Part shown: positions 25,370 through 33,700 of the stretch, piece by piece
Numbering within the stretch: position 1 is the first letter of the stretch
How the letters are laid out: every line of letters begins with the position of its first letter
Assembly: GCA_017560085.1 (NCBI GenBank)
Contig: JAFYPA010000045.1
Coordinates: forward strand, 1-53,511
Length of the DNA stretch: 53,511 nucleotides
Source of the DNA: Clostridia bacterium
GTDB lineage: Bacteria; Bacillota; Clostridia; Oscillospirales; CAG-382
Direction of reading: 5' to 3'
The notes under the pieces: model-generated
What the model was told of the DNA's origin: nothing
Databases searched by the model: none
Seen by the model: only the letters and a program-made list of their open reading frames with translations
Program-made: the position numbers and the translations under genes

Positions 25370-25391
25370 GGGACGGCACACAGGTCGTCCC
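25370..25391. repeat. Short palindrome with ACACAG loop
   Basis: GGGACGGC-ACACAG-GTCGTCCC is followed by ATAC. It has the same loop as the hairpin at 107-128, while the stem bases differ in a way that keeps pairing. Confidence 0.55.
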
Positions 25392-25423
25392 ATACAAATA
25401 ATTGTTGATATTTCACAACAAAA

Positions 25424-25458
25424 GGGCTGTGGCAAATTTACGTCACAGCCCGATTTTT
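25424..25458. terminator. Bidirectional terminator between the mannosidase and the ECF sigma gene
   Basis: GGGCTGTG (25424-25431) pairs with CACAGCCC (25444-25451), followed by GATTTTTTA, with an A-rich left flank. Confidence 0.85.
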
Positions 25459-25466
25459 TATGCTTT

Positions 25467-26063
25467 TCAGTCAATGAAGCCCTTGTCCGCAAGAGTACTC
25501 TTCAGCCTCTTTCTTGCCTCAAAAAGACGCACTCTCAGTGCATTGTGGCTGATATTCAGAAAGTCCGCCGCCTCCTCGCCGGAGAATCCGCAGAAATATA
25601 CCAGATTTATCGCATCCTGCAGGCTTTTCGGAAGATTCTTAAGCTCGCTTCTCACCGTTTCCACCGCTTCGTTGCTTATTACAAGAGACTCCACGCTCCG
25701 ACTCTCGTCCTCTGCCGATGCGGAAAAATCCTCGCTGTCCGTGTAGTCGCTGTAGGGTGCCGTGCTCTCGTGACTGCGTCTTTTCTTGTTGGCGTTGTAT
25801 ATGTCGATAGCCTTGTTCTTTGTTATTGCCCTTATGCAGATGACTATTTTGTTTCGGATTTCCTCGGGAGTGTTACCCTCGAATTTTGAGAGATGCTTTA
25901 TTATCTTTATCATAGCATCGTTGACCGCATCCTCGGCATCGTGGTGGTTGTGCAGTATGTCCATGGCGGTCTTGTACATATAGTCACCGCATTCGGTGTA
26001 AATCTTCAGAACGAAGTCACGGTCCTCCTCGGACAGAGGGGTAAGCAGAGTACTGAAAAGCAT
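25467..26063 (-). CDS. ECF-type RNA polymerase sigma factor
   Basis: This 198-residue protein has region 2 (YTECGDYMYKTAMDILHNHHDAEDAVNDAMIKII, about 22-55) and region 4 (LPKSLQDAINLVYFCGFSGEEAADFLNISHNALRVRLFEARKRL, about 143-186). An acidic linker joins them. It redirects RNA polymerase to a small regulon, probably in response to an envelope or extracellular signal. AAAGGAG precedes the ATG. It is 37 bp downstream of the dockerin protein gene on the same strand and likely co-transcribed. A DUF4367-type protein, a frequent anti-sigma partner, is encoded two genes upstream. Confidence 0.9.
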   Translation of the reverse strand: MLFSTLLTPLSEEDRDFVLKIYTECGDYMYKTAMDILHNHHDAEDAVNDAMIKIIKHLSKFEGNTPEEIRNKIVICIRAITKNKAIDIYNANKKRRSHESTAPYSDYTDSEDFSASAEDESRSVESLVISNEAVETVRSELKNLPKSLQDAINLVYFCGFSGEEAADFLNISHNALRVRLFEARKRLKSTLADKGFID

Positions 26064-26100
26064 GGTGTCTCCTTTGGTTTTTATTTATAAAATGTAAGGC

Positions 26101-27372
26101 TTAATTTTGTGTAAATCGTGATATCAGTCTGTTAAGGTCGTAAAGATTGATTTTCCCGTTGCTGTCCGCATCGAATACCTTTTTCTGTACGCTTGTGAGC
26201 TCCTTTATATTCGCCATATGCTGAAGTATTGCAAATATATCACGGCTGTCGGGCTCGCTGTATGTGTCGGAGGATTCCGTAAGCACGATTGTGTTGTCGG
26301 AAATATAATAATCAAGAAGAAATCCGTTCTCGCCCATCTGACCGTTGCCCTTGCTCAGATTGTCCTCGGAGTCGGAGTGAATAAGCCAATGCGGGAAGGA
26401 AATTCTGTATTCGGAGTCGTAGGTCTTTTTCGTGCTGTTGCCGCTGAGAGTTATACGGAGCTTTGTTCCGCTCAGATACTCCACATTTGAAACGGTAACC
26501 TCGTCCGTGCCGATAACGGTAAAATCATTTTCAAGACTATCCTCGAAGCATTCCTTGTCAAGCGGCATATCAAAGCCCGAAAGCTTGATTGTTACAGCTT
26601 TGCCGTCCTCCGCTCCCTTTTTGATTGTGGTGTGGGAGAGGGTGATTGTCGGCTTTTTGTAGGTGTCCTCATCACGCCACGCCGCATAGTAATAAGGGGC
26701 ACAGTAGCCTGCCTTAAGCTCTACATTGTGCGCAAAGCTGAGATACTGTCCGCCTCCGGTTGGTTCAAGCCAGCCTGCAAAAACATAGCCGTCACGCTTT
26801 GGAATTTCAGGTGCGGCAAAGGACTCGCCACGGACTAAATTTTCGTATCGGGCATATATGTATTCGCTGTCATCCTCATCCTCTGCGTCCTCGTCGGGGA
26901 TATCAAGGTAGAAGATCGTGCTGTACACACGGGGATTGAAAAGAACAACAAATGTACCGAGCCTGTCCGTTTTAAATGAGAAGTAGGACAGCTTGCCACC
27001 TGTAAGCTCCAATGGAATAAGGTCTCCGTTTTCGTATCTGAATACACGGTAGTCCTTACCGATATAGTACTGATGGTTTCCGCCCGTGGGACCACGCATT
27101 TCGATTTTGAGTTTTTTCGGTTCTATTTCGGGGAATTTCTCATCGCCCGTGCTTGCCGAAATCTCAAAGGCATAGGCGTATTCGTCCTCGGTTATGATTT
27201 TATTTACCTCCTCGGGGACGGAGATGCAGTTAAAGTCTGTTGAAATTCTTTTGCCTGTCGAAGCAAGGTATACGGAGCGGTCAGCCATCTGCAGATTATA
27301 GGAGGCTGCGGTAATCGGAACGGCACAAATCAAAAGAGCGATAACAATTGTGTAAGTAATAAGCTTTTTCAT
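26101..27372 (-). CDS. Secreted InlB-repeat-like protein with C-terminal dockerin
   Basis: This 423-residue protein has a signal peptide (MKKLITYTIVIALLICAVPI, cut near residue 22). An N-terminal beta domain is followed by a Listeria-Bacteroides/InlB B-type repeat (RDGYVFAGWLEP...YYAAW, about 165-235). A beta-sandwich of about 120 residues follows (KPTITLSHTTIKKG...). The C-terminal type I dockerin (about 375-423, QHMANIKELTSVQKKVFDADSNGKINLYDLNRLISRF) has one clear DxDxNGxIxxxD calcium loop and a degenerate first loop. It would dock on a cohesin of a cellulosome-like complex. No catalytic site is seen. Its coupling to an ECF sigma gene suggests a sensor or regulator-linked surface protein. 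Confidence 0.82.
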   Translation of the reverse strand: MKKLITYTIVIALLICAVPITAASYNLQMADRSVYLASTGKRISTDFNCISVPEEVNKIITEDEYAYAFEISASTGDEKFPEIEPKKLKIEMRGPTGGNHQYYIGKDYRVFRYENGDLIPLELTGGKLSYFSFKTDRLGTFVVLFNPRVYSTIFYLDIPDEDAEDEDDSEYIYARYENLVRGESFAAPEIPKRDGYVFAGWLEPTGGGQYLSFAHNVELKAGYCAPYYYAAWRDEDTYKKPTITLSHTTIKKGAEDGKAVTIKLSGFDMPLDKECFEDSLENDFTVIGTDEVTVSNVEYLSGTKLRITLSGNSTKKTYDSEYRISFPHWLIHSDSEDNLSKGNGQMGENGFLLDYYISDNTIVLTESSDTYSEPDSRDIFAILQHMANIKELTSVQKKVFDADSNGKINLYDLNRLISRFTQN

Positions 27373-27596
27373 AATCTTTCTCCTTGTTTAAAAAATCGTC
27401 AAAAGGTGTAAATCCATTATAAATAAAAGCTCTGCGGATTTCAACCGAAAGGGCATAATCGTTACTCTTTGCGCTCTCTTTGACAGATTATACCACCGAA
27501 TTTCCCACTCTGCACGCCCGTGGCACAACTCACACGGAATACGGCACAGCTTACACTCTTTTTTCGTAAAATGCGGAAATTACAACCGTACCGAAT

Positions 27597-27628
27597 ACTA
27601 TAACCGCAGAAAACGACAAAATGTTAGC
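27597..27628 (-). promoter_or_regulatory. Shared 32-bp regulatory element, copy 1
   Basis: The plus-strand element starts ACTATAACCGCA and ends TGTTAGC. The copy at 30495-30526 has the same length with 24 of 32 positions identical and the two ends conserved. It lies about 225 bp before the dockerin gene start, in a 292-bp intergenic region (27373-27664) without a gene. A minus-strand TATAAT is at 27493-27488. Confidence 0.5.
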
Positions 27629-27664
27629 ACTTTCCCGAAAGTTTTTGCGAAAATTTTTTCGGAT

Positions 27665-28387
27665 TTATTTTACCGATTCTGCCATTGCGATAAGCAATTC
27701 CTCGCTGTATATACCGTCATAGTCGGAAAGCTCATAAACATATTCGCCGTCGCTCCACGAAAGATATACAATCGGGTCGTCGGTGAAGGATATAAAAATC
27801 GCCTCATTATCGCCCACAAAGGCATCCTTGATTTCCTTTATGTGCTCCGCATCGAAGCTTGAGTTTAAATTCGTGGTATATTGCGCAAAGGAAAGCTGCA
27901 GAGTGTCACCATTAAGGTAATCGATTATATATTTCGTCTTGCCGTCAATAAGCATCTCACGGGTAAGCCCCGTGGGAATCAGCATCGGCTCTCGCTTTTC
28001 CTCGATAATATTGGGTGCTTTCTTTGCTTCCGAGCTGTTTTTGTCGTCCGTAGCCTCGGGAGTGATATGCTTTACCGTGAAATACTGCTCATACCACGTA
28101 ATAATAATGCTGTGAAGCTCGGCTCTGACAGCATCCACGCTCATTACGGATGCAAAGGAAACAGTACACGCAACAAGAAGGCAGGTTAAAAAATTCCGTC
28201 CGAATTTATAGAAGGATGCGTATTCCTTCCTGCGCCTTTCCCGTGCGGCGTATCGTTTTACCCTTCTGTCAAGGGATTTTGGTCTTTTTGTCCCCGATGT
28301 GCCTGCTTCCTCGTAGAGCCTCAGATTACCCTCGGAAAGGGCATCGCAGGAAAGCATAATCATTGCGGAAAGCTCATTTCTTTTCAT
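27665..28387 (-). CDS. DUF4367-like single-TM protein (probable anti-sigma factor)
   Basis: This 240-residue protein has a basic cytoplasmic N-terminus (RRVKRYAARERRRKEYASFY), one TM (about 62-85, FLTCLLVACTVSFASVMSV) and an extracellular domain. That domain holds the segment MLIPTGLTREMLIDGKTKYIIDYLNGDTLQLSFAQ and the end IVYLSWSDGEYVYELS, as in DUF4367 proteins, which often accompany ECF sigma factors. No zinc-binding anti-sigma motif (HxxxCxxC) is visible, so the anti-sigma role rests on topology and context. The ATG overlaps the end of the kinase gene by 14 nt and has AAAGGAGG, so translation is coupled. Confidence 0.75.
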   Translation of the reverse strand: MKRNELSAMIMLSCDALSEGNLRLYEEAGTSGTKRPKSLDRRVKRYAARERRRKEYASFYKFGRNFLTCLLVACTVSFASVMSVDAVRAELHSIIITWYEQYFTVKHITPEATDDKNSSEAKKAPNIIEEKREPMLIPTGLTREMLIDGKTKYIIDYLNGDTLQLSFAQYTTNLNSSFDAEHIKEIKDAFVGDNEAIFISFTDDPIVYLSWSDGEYVYELSDYDGIYSEELLIAMAESVK

Positions 28388-29693
28388 TGTTTGCCTCCTT
28401 TATTGCAAGCGATACCTGACAGCACAGCTGTCCTGCCTGCTCGTAGTAGTCTATGATTCCGTCGTATTTTTCAACTATGCTCCGTATGCTCTTTATTCCT
28501 ATGCCGTGACAGTCTCTGCCGTCCGTCTTTGTGCTCTGGAAGGGCTCGGGACGGGACAGCACCGACTCGGATATGCTGTTGCTTATTATAACGGAAAGAT
28601 AGCTTCCCGTGTTCTTGATTTCAAGGTCGATTCGTTTTTCCGCCGTTTTCTCGCAAGCCTCTATGGCGTTGTCAAGGAGATTTCCGAAAAGCACACCGAT
28701 ATCCACGGGGCTGAGAAAATCAAGCAGGTGTGCCTGTGCACTGATTCCGAGGAAAATCCCCTTCTGCTTGCAGACCGCATTCTTCGTGCCCACAACAGCA
28801 TCAAAGGCGGGGCATCCCGTGGAAATATATGGAAGCGTACTCGGAAGGTGATTCTTTCGTATGCCGTCTATGTATTCGAGGGCGTCCTCGCTTTTGCCGT
28901 TTCGGATAAGACCCGCAATGGAGGCGAGGTGATTTTCAATGTCGTGGCGTACTCTTCTCATCTCGGAAACGAACACACCGGATTCACGGATGCTTCTTTT
29001 TGCGTTTTCGTTGTCGCTTTCAAGAAGGGAGATTCTGATTTTGTTCTCGTATTCACGGCGCAGAAGGGTGTAGAAGTAGTACACCATAATATTCGCACCC
29101 ACAATGCACAGCATTCCGACAAGGATATACTCCTTCATTTCGGGATACGCCAGAGCGACTCTCATAAGCGTGGTGATTGCATAAACCGAGAAGAAGGGAA
29201 TAACCACAAGCTTATACCAGAAGCTGTTTCCGTCGGGGTCACGGGTTCTGCTTTTTATAATGATTCCGTATGCGGTAACAAGAATAATCTTTGAAATGAC
29301 TATCGCAAGAATTCTCACAAAACCGAACTCCGTAATAACTCTGTTTGGGTCATAGTCAAGAATACAGCAAAGACCGATATTTGTCACAACCGCATCCATA
29401 GTGAGAATTATCTGCGTAATAATGCACATCCACAATTTATGCATAACGCTTCCCCGCAGAGCAAAAAAGGCATAAGCAAAGAACACCGCAAGATGCAGAT
29501 AAGTCCCTATGCTTTCAAACACCGTTACGACGTTTACCAGCGAAAGCTCAACCGTGCCGATTACGGAAAACGCAAGGAACAGCCACAGCGCCGTGCTCCT
29601 TTTGTGCCTGCATCCGAGATAAAGAGTTATAAAGCCCAGAGCGCATACCGTTTCGAATATATTTACGGACAGCTCGAATATATTTCTTCCCAT
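28374..29693 (-). CDS. GHKL-type sensor histidine kinase (AgrC/ComD-like)
   Basis: This 439-residue protein has six or so TM segments in residues 1-210, then a short coiled stretch. The phosphoacceptor is in RRVRHDIENHL (H250). The ATP-binding N box LFGNLLDNAIEA (N338, N342) and the G box HGIGIKSIRSIVEKYDG are typical of the GHKL/HATPase_c_5 group that detects peptides. AAAGGAG precedes the ATG at 29693. It is 22 bp after the LytTR regulator gene and overlaps the DUF4367 gene. The membrane part has no extracellular sensor domain, which fits a small hydrophobic or peptide signal. No propeptide gene was recognised nearby. Confidence 0.92.
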   Translation of the reverse strand: MGRNIFELSVNIFETVCALGFITLYLGCRHKRSTALWLFLAFSVIGTVELSLVNVVTVFESIGTYLHLAVFFAYAFFALRGSVMHKLWMCIITQIILTMDAVVTNIGLCCILDYDPNRVITEFGFVRILAIVISKIILVTAYGIIIKSRTRDPDGNSFWYKLVVIPFFSVYAITTLMRVALAYPEMKEYILVGMLCIVGANIMVYYFYTLLRREYENKIRISLLESDNENAKRSIRESGVFVSEMRRVRHDIENHLASIAGLIRNGKSEDALEYIDGIRKNHLPSTLPYISTGCPAFDAVVGTKNAVCKQKGIFLGISAQAHLLDFLSPVDIGVLFGNLLDNAIEACEKTAEKRIDLEIKNTGSYLSVIISNSISESVLSRPEPFQSTKTDGRDCHGIGIKSIRSIVEKYDGIIDYYEQAGQLCCQVSLAIKEANNEKK

Positions 29694-29715
29694 TATTTAC
29701 TCCTTTATATTCTTT

Positions 29716-30441
29716 TTAAATTCTGCGAAGATACTCCGCAAAGCGGTGACGGAGTCCCTCAAGATATTTTCTGCCGATACCGATTTCCCTGCCGTCCTGC
29801 ATAATGCAGACCTTGCTTGTAAGCCTTGATACAAACCGTAAATTCACAAGGATTCCGTTCTGAATTCTCACAAAACCGAAGGGAGAGAGCTGACATTCCG
29901 CATCCGCAACTCTGCACCGCACGGCTTTTTCGGTGCCGTCCGCATTTATGATGCGAAGATTGTGCCCGAATGCATCGATGAGCATGGAATTTTCAAGGTC
30001 GATTCGCACAAGCTCCCTTTCGGCACAGAGATTTGCAAATCCGCACTTCTTTTCCTCGTCCGAGTCTATGCGCTCAAGAAGTCGGGGAAGCACCGTTTTA
30101 AGGTCGGTGATGTGGCTTTTCCGCACAAACCAGAAGGGGTTGTATTCCCACGAGCCGTAAACTCTGTCGTCGTAGCCCGTGACGAAAATTATTCTTATCT
30201 CACCGAAATTCTCACGAAGCCGCCCAGATACCTCAAAGCCGTCAAGCTCGGGCATATCTATGTCGAGAAGCACCGCATCGGGCAAGGCTTTTCCGCACGC
30301 CGTTATAAGGTCGGCACCGCTTGTGAATATGCTGATTTCAAGTGACCTCTCACTTGGCACAAGAGTCGGAATATACCGACGGATTTCCTCTGCGAAAAGG
30401 GCGTTGTCGTCGCAGATGTATATTACTGTTGAGCTTTTCAT
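29716..30441 (-). CDS. LytTR-type response regulator
   Basis: This 241-residue protein has an N-terminal receiver domain (acidic D11/D12, phosphoacceptor D60 in VLLDIDMPELDGFE). Its C-terminal LytTR DNA-binding domain (about 140-241) ends in SPFGFVRIQNGILVNLRFVS...EIGIGRKYLEGLRHRF. ATG 30441 has AAAGGAG before it; the open frame upstream to 30486 has none. It is the first gene of a unit with the kinase and the DUF4367 gene. The 32-bp element at 30495-30526 lies directly upstream and may be its binding site or the promoter of an ECF factor. Confidence 0.92.
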   Translation of the reverse strand: MKSSTVIYICDDNALFAEEIRRYIPTLVPSERSLEISIFTSGADLITACGKALPDAVLLDIDMPELDGFEVSGRLRENFGEIRIIFVTGYDDRVYGSWEYNPFWFVRKSHITDLKTVLPRLLERIDSDEEKKCGFANLCAERELVRIDLENSMLIDAFGHNLRIINADGTEKAVRCRVADAECQLSPFGFVRIQNGILVNLRFVSRLTSKVCIMQDGREIGIGRKYLEGLRHRFAEYLRRI

Positions 30442-30494
30442 TGTATTACTCCTTTCGGGGCGGTAAGTGCTTGTTATCGACTCCATTCTATCAT

Positions 30495-30526
30495 ACTATA
30501 ACCGCAAAAGCAAGAAAATTGTTAGC
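30495..30526 (-). promoter_or_regulatory. Shared 32-bp regulatory element, copy 2
   Basis: The sequence begins ACTATAACCGCA and ends TGTTAGC on the plus strand. On the minus strand this reads GCTAACA, about 13 nt, then TGCGGTTATAGT, 54 bp before the LytTR gene start. It could be a LytTR operator or an ECF promoter. Apart from this and the GH78 promoter, nothing is seen in 30442-30718. Confidence 0.5.
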
Positions 30527-30619
30527 CTCTGTCCGTGATAAGGCATTCCGCCTCGGAGAGTGGGCGTTCTTTGGGATAATTTCAACAAAATTCCCTTCCG
30601 TTTTTTGGCGTATTGGCTA

Positions 30620-30649
30620 TTGAAAAAAATTTCCGTTGTGTGCTATAAT
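30620..30649 (+). promoter_or_regulatory. Promoter of the GH78/giant protein operon
   Basis: TTGAAA (30620-30625), 18 bp, then perfect TATAAT (30644-30649) with an extended -10 TG (30641-30642). A second TATAAT lies at 30658-30663. The leader is about 65 nt. Confidence 0.7.
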
Positions 30650-30718
30650 ACATACTGTATAATGCCGACTTATATACTATAGATTATATATCGGCAAATT
30701 CGGTAAGGAGAGGTGTTT

Positions 30719-33700
30719 ATGAAAAACATCAGAAGAATCACCGCGCTGATTCTGTGCTCCGTTTTCCTTCTTTGCGGAATCGGATACACGGCGGCGGCAC
30801 CAACGGCAACCTTCAATGTTGAGGGTATTTTTGTAACAAGCAGCGAGGCGGAGGCAGAGTCCTCAAAGCCCGCAAGGGTTACCTTCCTTGAAAAGGGCGG
30901 TGTAAGATATGACGCAACCGTTTCCGAGGACGGCAGTCTCGGAGGCTATGTGGCTTCCCTTGAGGCGGGCATCTATGACATTATCATAGAAAAGCCCGGA
31001 TATCTTGCATATAAGGTAACAGGCGTAAGAGTGGGAAACCGCAATGTGCAGATTCCCGAGCTTGCGATACTCCCCGGTGACCTTAACGGTGACGGAAGCA
31101 TAAACACAAAGGACCTCGCAGTCTTTATGAGAGGCTTTTCCACAAAGCCCGAGTACGCACATCTGCGTTCTCTTGCGGACTTTGACGAGGACGGAATGCT
31201 CGGCGTTTCCGACCTTGCGTACATAAAGCCCAACTACAACAAATCAAAAGAAAACTACGAATGGACTAACGTTATGAAGCTTCAGACAGACTACAGATAC
31301 AATCCTCTGGGCATTGACTACACAGAGCCCGAATTCAACTGGGTAATGGAAAGCACCAAGAGAGGCGAAAAGCAGACAGCATACAGACTGGGCGTTGCCA
31401 CCACATACGAAAAGGCGGTTGACGGCGACTTTGACGTATGGGACAGCGGAAAGATAGAAACAGACGAAACCCACGCATACTACGGCAGAAGCACAGCCGC
31501 AGACGGCAAGGAGGCAGAGGCTCTTCTTCCCAAGACCGAATACTACTGGACGGTTTCCTCCTGGAATGCGGACGGCGTTGAAATGCCCTCCCACGAGGTT
31601 GCAAAATTCGAAACTGCACTCTTTGGTGAATTCGGAAGCGAAAACAAGTGGATTGAATCAGGCGAAAGATACTACAAAAACGAGGGTACTGTTGAAATAA
31701 CCTTCAGAGCCACATCGGAAAAGTTCGGTATCAACTTCTTCGTAGGCGAGGACGGAAGCCGTTATATGTGGCAGTTCCAGTTCAAGGATGAGGGCGTACA
31801 TATCAATCCTCACTATCACGGTGCAAACGGCTGGGAGATAACCTCAAGCTACGATTCGGGCATTTCCGTGGATATTTCCTCCATAATTCCCGAGGGTGCG
31901 GCGGCTATCGGAACTCCCGTTACATTCCGTGCTTATATCGAGAACGGAAAGGTTGTTACCTATGTAAACGATCAGTTTGCATTTGAATTTGCCGCACGCG
32001 GAACGAATAAGTATATGGGTAAGGTATATGCCCATTCCTCAGGCGGTGAAACGGGCGTTATCGAAAAGGTAAAGCTTACCGATACGGACGGAAATGTTAT
32101 TGTTGACGGCGCGGCTGTTGACACAACTCTTGCGGCGGCACTTTTCAGAAAGCAGTTTACTCTCTCGCAGGACGCGGAAAATGTAGAAAAGGCTAGACTT
32201 TACGCAACTGCCGCAGGTAACCACATTATGTACATCAACGGCACTCGTGCGGGCGATGACTATATGGCTCCCGGTAAGTCCAAGTACACAGAGGTGCTTT
32301 ACTATCAGACCTATGACGTAACGGACAAGATTCTCGACGGTGACAATACTGTCGGTGCAGAGGTAGGTCACGGATGGTACAATGCAGGTGCGGTTGCCGC
32401 AAACTTCGGTACAAACGTAGGTCTTAAGGCAAAGCTTGTAATCACATACAAGGACGGTACAGAGCAGGTAATTGATACCGACAGCACATGGCAGGGTACA
32501 CTTGAGGGCAGAACAACAACCGACAAGTACTACATCGGTCAGTATGTTGACGGCAGAAAGATAATCGACGGCTGGTGCGAAAATGACAACACCGACGAAA
32601 GATGGTCAGCCGTTACGGCAATGGATACCTTCAAGACAAACAGCGGCTACACTATGTCCAAGAGACTTGTTGCGGAAAATATGGAGCCTGTAAGAAACAC
32701 GGAAATCTGGCATCCCACATCCGTTACAAATCCTGCGGAAAATACATTCGTTTATAAGTTCGACCAGAATATAGTAGGTACATCAAGAATTACCGCAAAG
32801 GCTCCCGCGGGAACGGAAATCACAATCAAGTACTGCGAATTCCTCACGGGCGGTATGATAAGCGGTACCGAATACCTCTCCCACAACGGTACGGACAAGT
32901 ACATCTTCAGAGGCGACGAGAACGGCGAAACAGTTGAATTCGACCTTGTATATCACGGCTATCAGTTCCTTCAGATTGAGGGACTTTCCGAGCCTCTCGA
33001 TTTCTCCTGCGTTGAGGGTCTTGTGCTCACATCCGATATGAACCGCTCGGGATATCTTGAAACCTCAAACACAAAGCTTAACAGATATATCGAAAATGTT
33101 CTCTGGTCAATAAAGGGTAACTTCGTTTCCACCCTTACCGACTGTCCTACCCGTGAAAAGAATACATGGACGGGTGACGCACAGATTTTTGCGGCGGTTG
33201 CATCCTACTACACCGACGTATACAATCACTACAGAAACTTCCAGGATATGACAAGACACGCACAGTTCGCTGACGGTGCTATCCCTGAGCTTATCCCCAA
33301 TATGAGCGGAACAAGTGCGGACGGCAACAACACAAAGACTCCCTCGGGGTGGTCTGACTGTATCATTGTTATTCCGTGGGAAATGTACAATCAGTACGGC
33401 GATATTACCATTATCAAGGACAACTACGAGGCAATGAAGAAGTGGATTGACTTTGTTCTTACAAAGAAAATCTACGAGGACGACAACGGCACGGTCGTTG
33501 ACAAGGAAGCACCCGAATACATCGTTGACAAGAAGTATGTAAGAATCGACGGTAACTACGGTGACCACCTTGCACACAACAACAATAAGACGGGCTACGG
33601 CTACAAGGATCAGGAATACCGCTCAACCGAGGTATGGCGTGAAACCTCTTATGCCGAGGTCGGTACGGCATTCACCGCGTACTCCTGTATGATTCTTGCG

